From Vibrio pelagius (GTDB taxonomy: Bacteria; Pseudomonadota; Gammaproteobacteria; Enterobacterales; Vibrionaceae): a stretch of DNA of 64,000 nucleotides. Where the stretch lies: NCBI RefSeq assembly GCF_024347575.1, contig NZ_AP025503.1:62001-126000 (forward strand). The letters run 5' to 3'. Positions 60,349 through 64,000 of the stretch are shown piece after piece. Positions within the stretch are counted from its first letter, which is position 1. Every line of letters begins with the position of its first letter. Under the pieces are notes generated by a model. The model did not search any database. It worked only from the letters and a program-made list of their open reading frames with translations, and was not told where the DNA came from. A program made the translations under genes and the position numbers.

Positions 60349-60394
60349 GAGAGGCGCGTCTGCTAAACTCTCCGGCTGTCATTTGGAGAAAACA

Positions 60395-60838
60395 ATGAAA
60401 AATAAAATCAACAAGCAATCCGGCTTTACCCTGTTAGAGGTAATGGTGGTTGTGGTTATCCTAGGTGTGTTGGCGAGCTTCGTTGTGCCAAACCTTCTGG
60501 GCAACAAAGAGAAAGCGGATCAACAGAAAGCGATCACTGACATCGTTGCTCTGGAGAACGCACTCGATATGTACAAGCTAGACAACAGCGTGTACCCAAC
60601 AACGGATCAAGGTTTAGATGCATTGGTTTCAAAGCCAAGCAGCCCAGAGCCACGTAACTACCGTGACGGTGGTTACATCAAGCGTCTGCCAAACGACCCT
60701 TGGGGTAATGCGTACCAATACGTAAGCCCTGGCGACAATGGCACGATTGATATCTTCACGTTAGGTGCTGATGGTCAAGAAGGCGGTGAAGGTGCGGCAG
60801 CAGATATCGGCAACTGGAACATGCAAGACTTCCAATAA
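60395..60838 (+). CDS. gspG: Type II secretion system major pseudopilin GspG
   Basis: Main subunit of the periplasmic pseudopilus. The ATG at 60395 (147 residues) has TTTGGAGAA upstream; an earlier in-frame start adds 17 unlikely residues. The prepilin leader is MKNKINKQSG, cut before FTLLEVMVVVVILGVLASF (Glu5 present) by the prepilin peptidase. The C-terminal half has the calcium-site and conserved DPWGNAYQYVSPG block typical of GspG. Confidence 0.96.
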   Translation: MKNKINKQSGFTLLEVMVVVVILGVLASFVVPNLLGNKEKADQQKAITDIVALENALDMYKLDNSVYPTTDQGLDALVSKPSSPEPRNYRDGGYIKRLPNDPWGNAYQYVSPGDNGTIDIFTLGADGQEGGEGAAADIGNWNMQDFQ

Positions 60839-60882
60839 GCCCTCGCTTATTGTGAACGCATATCGTGATGGTAATACGAAAC

Positions 60883-61494
60883 ATGAGAAGCTCTGTTCAA
60901 TCGCGCAGCACAATACGTTTGCGTGGATTTACTTTAATAGAAATTCTGCTAGTTCTCGTATTACTGTCACTAACCGCAGTGGCGGTGATCGCCACGATTC
61001 CTACCAATGCCAAAGATGTCGCTAAGCAGTACGCACACAGTTTTTACCAGCGTGTACAGCTACTTAATGAAGAAGCCATTCTCAGTGGCTTAGACTTTGG
61101 CATTCGTGTTGATGAGAAAAAATCCACTTATGTCCTGATGAGCTTGAACTCTGAAGGTTGGCAGGAAGTGGAGTTTGAAAAGATTCCTTCGACGACTGAG
61201 CTACCAAAAGAGTTGTCTCTTTCATTGAAGCTCGGCGGTGGTGCGTGGCAAGACGATGATCGGCTCTTTAATCCAGGCAGTCTGTTTGACGAAGACATGT
61301 TTGCAGACTTAGAAGAAGAGAAGAAGCCTAGACCACCTCAAATCTACATCCTATCGAGTGCTGAGTTAACGCCCTTTACCCTCTCATTCTACCCAAATAC
61401 TGGTGATTCGCTGCAAGATGGTTGGCGTATCCGCGTAAAAGATAATGGAGTTATTCGTCTGCTTGAGCCGGGAGAAGAAGATGAAGAGGAGTAA
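60883..61494 (+). CDS. gspH: Type II secretion system minor pseudopilin GspH
   Basis: Minor pseudopilin with prepilin site RG-FTLIEILLVLVLLS. Its start is uncertain: ATG at 60883 gives a 15-residue leader, but ATG at 60868 and GTG at 60865 are also in frame and none has a good ribosome-binding site. From 60883 it has 203 residues. The middle carries an extra acidic loop (LFDEDMFADLEEEKKP), and the C-terminus is acidic (LLEPGEEDEEE). It overlaps gspI by 14 bp. Confidence 0.92.
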   Translation: MRSSVQSRSTIRLRGFTLIEILLVLVLLSLTAVAVIATIPTNAKDVAKQYAHSFYQRVQLLNEEAILSGLDFGIRVDEKKSTYVLMSLNSEGWQEVEFEKIPSTTELPKELSLSLKLGGGAWQDDDRLFNPGSLFDEDMFADLEEEKKPRPPQIYILSSAELTPFTLSFYPNTGDSLQDGWRIRVKDNGVIRLLEPGEEDEEE

Positions 61495-61855
61495 TCTTAG
61501 CTCGCAGTCTCAGCGTGGTATGACACTGCTAGAGGTACTGGTGGCGTTGGCCATTTTTGCAACAGCGGCGATCAGTGTCATTCGCGCGGTCACTCAGCAC
61601 ATTAATACGCTGAGTTACTTGGAAGAGAAAACCTTCGCGGCGATGGTGGTTGATAATCAAATGGCGATGGTGATGCTGCACCCCGAGAAACTGAAAAAGA
61701 CACAGGGAACCCAAAAGCTTGCAGAGCGTGACTGGTTCTGGACTATAACACCTGTGCCGACCAGTGATAATCTTTTGAAGGCTTTTGATGTCAGTGTGGC
61801 AACCAGTAAGAATGCATCACCTGTCGTGACGGTACGCAGTTATGTCTCAAAATAA
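61481..61855 (+). CDS. gspI: Type II secretion system minor pseudopilin GspI
   Basis: Minor pseudopilin of 124 residues that forms the tip complex with GspJ and GspK. The ATG at 61481 has GGGAGAAG upstream. The prepilin cleavage site is RG-MTLLEVLVALAIFA, with Met at +1 in place of Phe, which is common in GspI. It overlaps gspH and gspJ. Confidence 0.94.
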   Translation: MKRSNLSSQSQRGMTLLEVLVALAIFATAAISVIRAVTQHINTLSYLEEKTFAAMVVDNQMAMVMLHPEKLKKTQGTQKLAERDWFWTITPVPTSDNLLKAFDVSVATSKNASPVVTVRSYVSK

Positions 61856-62519
61856 ACGTGTCTGCGCGACTCGCAGTAAAACAAAAGGCTTCACCTTGAT
61901 TGAGGTGCTGGTCTCGATTGCGATATTCGCCACCTTGAGTGTGGCGGCGTATCAGGTGGTGAATCAGATCCAACGTAGCAATGACGTCTCGATAGAACGT
62001 AGTGCGCGATTGAATGCTCTGCAGCGTAGCTTGGTCATTTTAGATAATGATTTTCGCCAGATGGCGCAACGCCAGTTTCGAACAAACGGCGAAGAAGCAT
62101 CATCTAAACTGATCTTAATGCAAGAGTATCTGCTCGATTCGGACTCGATCGGTGTGATGTTTACCCGTTTAGGGTGGCACAATCCACAGCAGCAGTTCCC
62201 AAGAGGGGAAGTCACTAAAGTGGGTTACCGAATTAAAGAAGAGACGCTCGAGCGAGTATGGTGGCGTTACCCCGATACTCCAACCGGACAAGAAGGCGTA
62301 GTGACACCACTACTCGAAGGGATTGAAGCCTTTAGCCTAGAGTTCTACAACGGAAGCTCATGGCTAGAGGAGTGGCAGACAGATCGTGCGCTGCCACAAG
62401 CAGTCAGACTTAAATTGACCCTTAAAGATTACGGTGAAATTGAGCGTGTCTACCTAACACCTAGTGGCGGCATGAATACGAGTGACAGCTCCTCGTCAAG
62501 TGGGGGCAATAATGGTTAA
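61842..62519 (+). CDS. gspJ: Type II secretion system minor pseudopilin GspJ
   Basis: Minor pseudopilin of 225 residues. The prepilin site is [16 protein letters not shown] (leader of about 16 residues). The conserved block RDFRQM-like [10 protein letters not shown] and the [22 protein letters not shown] end are typical. It ends with a Ser/Gly/Asn-rich tail and overlaps gspI by 14 bp and gspK by 8 bp. Confidence 0.95.
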   Translation: MSQNKRVCATRSKTKGFTLIEVLVSIAIFATLSVAAYQVVNQIQRSNDVSIERSARLNALQRSLVILDNDFRQMAQRQFRTNGEEASSKLILMQEYLLDSDSIGVMFTRLGWHNPQQQFPRGEVTKVGYRIKEETLERVWWRYPDTPTGQEGVVTPLLEGIEAFSLEFYNGSSWLEEWQTDRALPQAVRLKLTLKDYGEIERVYLTPSGGMNTSDSSSSSGGNNG

Positions 62520-63543
62520 TCGATCCCCAATGGGGAAGCCCAGCAAGCAAGGTGGTGTTGCGCTTATCGTGATATTGATGCTGCTCGCGATCATGGCAAC
62601 GATTGCAGGGAGTATGTCTGAGAGGCTGTTCACGCAGTTTAAACGTGTGGGTAATCAGCTCAATTATCAACAAGCCTACTGGTATAGCATTGGTATTGAA
62701 GCGCTGGCTAAGGTTGGTATTGAGCAGAGCTATAAAGACAGTGATACCATCAATTTAAGTCAGCCGTGGGCACTGGAAGAGCAGGTTTATCCGCTCGACT
62801 ATGGTCAAGTGGTGGGGCACATTCGAGATGGTCAAGCGTGTCTAAATTTGAATGCGTTGAAGTCTGTTGCCAGCACCACAGATAACACATCACCTTATTT
62901 GGTCTCTGTGTGGCAAACCCTGTTAGAGAATCTAGAAGTGGACTCTTATCAAGCTGAAGTGATCGCCAATTCGACGTGGGAATTTGTCGATGAGGATACG
63001 CGCAGTGCCTCTTCTGTGGGAGTGGAAGACAGCACCTATGAAGCGATGAAGCCCGCTTATCTGGCAGCGAATGGTTTGATGGCAGACGAGTCTGAACTGC
63101 GTGCCGTGTATCAAGTGAGCGGTGAGGTGATGGATAAGGTACGCCCTTATGTGTGTGCTCTGCCAAGTGATGACTGGCGTTTGAACGTAAATACACTCAA
63201 GGTCAAACAGGCTCCGCTTCTAGAAGCGATGTTTGCCCCGAACTTGAGCGAATCTGACGCTAAAGCGTTGATTGAAAACCGCCCCTTTGATGGCTGGGAT
63301 AGCATTGATGATTTCTTAGCTGAGTCGAACTTATCGAGTGTCAGTGCCGATGTGACCAAGAAAGCCAAAGGGTATTTAGCGGTAGATAGTAGCTACTTCG
63401 AGCTGGATGCTGAAGTATTAGTGGAGAAGTCGCGAGTTCGAATTCGCACTCTCTTTTATAGTAGTAATCGAGAAACAGTGACGGTTGTGCGCCGTCGCTT
63501 TGGAGGAATCAGTGAGCGAGTTTCTGACCGTTCGACTGAGTAG
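62512..63543 (+). CDS. gspK: Type II secretion system minor pseudopilin GspK
   Basis: Tip subunit of the pseudopilus. The ATG at 62512 (343 residues) follows GGGGGC; earlier in-frame starts lie inside gspJ. The prepilin site is [14 protein letters not shown], lacking Glu at +5, a known trait of GspK. The large helical insert (about 95-280) carries helix-hairpin-helix-like blocks (LNLNALKS and [15 protein letters not shown]). It overlaps gspL by 32 bp. Confidence 0.95.
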   Translation: MVNRSPMGKPSKQGGVALIVILMLLAIMATIAGSMSERLFTQFKRVGNQLNYQQAYWYSIGIEALAKVGIEQSYKDSDTINLSQPWALEEQVYPLDYGQVVGHIRDGQACLNLNALKSVASTTDNTSPYLVSVWQTLLENLEVDSYQAEVIANSTWEFVDEDTRSASSVGVEDSTYEAMKPAYLAANGLMADESELRAVYQVSGEVMDKVRPYVCALPSDDWRLNVNTLKVKQAPLLEAMFAPNLSESDAKALIENRPFDGWDSIDDFLAESNLSSVSADVTKKAKGYLAVDSSYFELDAEVLVEKSRVRIRTLFYSSNRETVTVVRRRFGGISERVSDRSTE

Positions 63544-64000
63544 CGAACCACAAAGCCCTGTGCAGTGGTTAGTTTGGTCGACAAGCCAGCAAGAAGTGAT
63601 CGCAAGTGGCGAGCTTGCGAGCTGGCAACAGCTTGATGAGCTGACACCTTATGCTGAGAAACGGACCTGTATTGCGCTACTCTCGGGCAATGATTGCCTA
63701 TTGAAGCGTGTGGAGATCCCAAAAGGCGCAGCGCGTCAGTTTGAGTCGATGCTGCCATTTCTATTGGAAGATGAAGTCGCACAGGATATTGAAGATCTGC
63801 ACTTTACCATTCTAGATAAAAACGCGGAGACGGCGGTCGTTTGTGGTGTCGAGCAGCAATGGCTTACTCAGGTAATGAGTGCATTTTCAGAGGTTGGTAT
63901 AACCATTCGCAAAGTCCTGCCGGATACACTTGCCCTTCCCGTTGATGCGGAAGGCGTAACCGCATTGCAGATTGGTGATCAGTGGTTATTGCGCCAAAGC
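63512..64000 (+). CDS. gspL: Type II secretion system protein GspL, cut by the right edge
   Basis: Inner-membrane protein that recruits GspE. The GTG at 63512 has TGGAGGAATCA upstream and lies within gspK in another frame. The first 163 residues show the cytosolic actin-like domain ([21 protein letters not shown], then [16 protein letters not shown]). The membrane helix and periplasmic domain should lie beyond the window, followed by gspM and gspN in the usual order. Confidence 0.94.
   Translation, partial: MSEFLTVRLSSEPQSPVQWLVWSTSQQEVIASGELASWQQLDELTPYAEKRTCIALLSGNDCLLKRVEIPKGAARQFESMLPFLLEDEVAQDIEDLHFTILDKNAETAVVCGVEQQWLTQVMSAFSEVGITIRKVLPDTLALPVDAEGVTALQIGDQWLLRQS

Overview
This 64 kb window reads as ordinary backbone chromosome of a Vibrio, or a close Vibrionaceae relative (inference from gene content, gene order and RNA genes; no rRNA or marker phylogeny is available). 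The evidence is the pairing of a complete eps-type type II secretion operon with Vibrio-type polA/spf, hemN, glnA-ntrBC and typA blocks, two large GGDEF-EAL proteins, and RyhB, Spot 42 and a Csr-type decoy RNA. About 52 protein genes are packed tightly on both strands. I see no rRNA, tRNA, prophage, insertion sequence, integron or CRISPR array.

Layout. (1) 1-14 kb: gor (cut by the left edge), rlmJ, prlC, asnC, a membrane GGDEF-EAL sensor, rsmJ, an unknown Lys-rich protein, a DMT exporter, uspA, ftnA, uspB and a YhiN-type flavoprotein. This is close to the enterobacterial gor-rlmJ-prlC-rsmJ-uspA-uspB-yhiN order. (2) 14-21.3 kb: a second DMT exporter, rmuC, ubiE-ubiJ-ubiB and tatABC. (3) 21.3-32.7 kb: a previously easy-to-miss 38-residue zinc-ribbon-like ORF, tatD, hemB, a GNAT gene, Fur-controlled ryhB, a DnaA-box/GATC cluster, polA, spf (Spot 42), an unknown membrane protein, engB, cytochrome c4, a Csr-decoy RNA, a methyltransferase, yihI and a DUF2489 gene. 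(4) 32.8-44.4 kb: hemN, a second GGDEF-EAL protein, and the nitrogen regulon glnA-(DUF4124)-ntrB-ntrC with a sigma-54 promoter and NtrC sites upstream of glnA, then divergent typA. (5) 44.4-45.3 kb: a tandem array of about 165-bp composite palindromic repeats. (6) 45.3-54.3 kb: a small AAA ATPase, a DUF2959 lipoprotein, yihY, dtd, fabY-like, an AsmA-like protein, pckA, hslO and hslR. (7) 54.5-64 kb: gspC-D-E-F-G-H-I-J-K and the start of gspL, cut by the right edge.

The genes fall into coherent functions. Iron: ryhB, ftnA, hemB and hemN. Respiration: ubiE/J/B and cytochrome c4. Protein export: tatABC followed by the type II secretion system, which exports folded proteins delivered to the periplasm by Tat or Sec. 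Nitrogen: glnA/ntrBC. Carbon regulation: spf, the Csr RNA and pckA.

The least explained items are the composite repeat array, the oriC-like cluster upstream of polA, the short zinc-ribbon-like gene after tatC, and the stacked dyads at the promoter of the unknown 206-residue gene. No clearly novel multigene system is visible.
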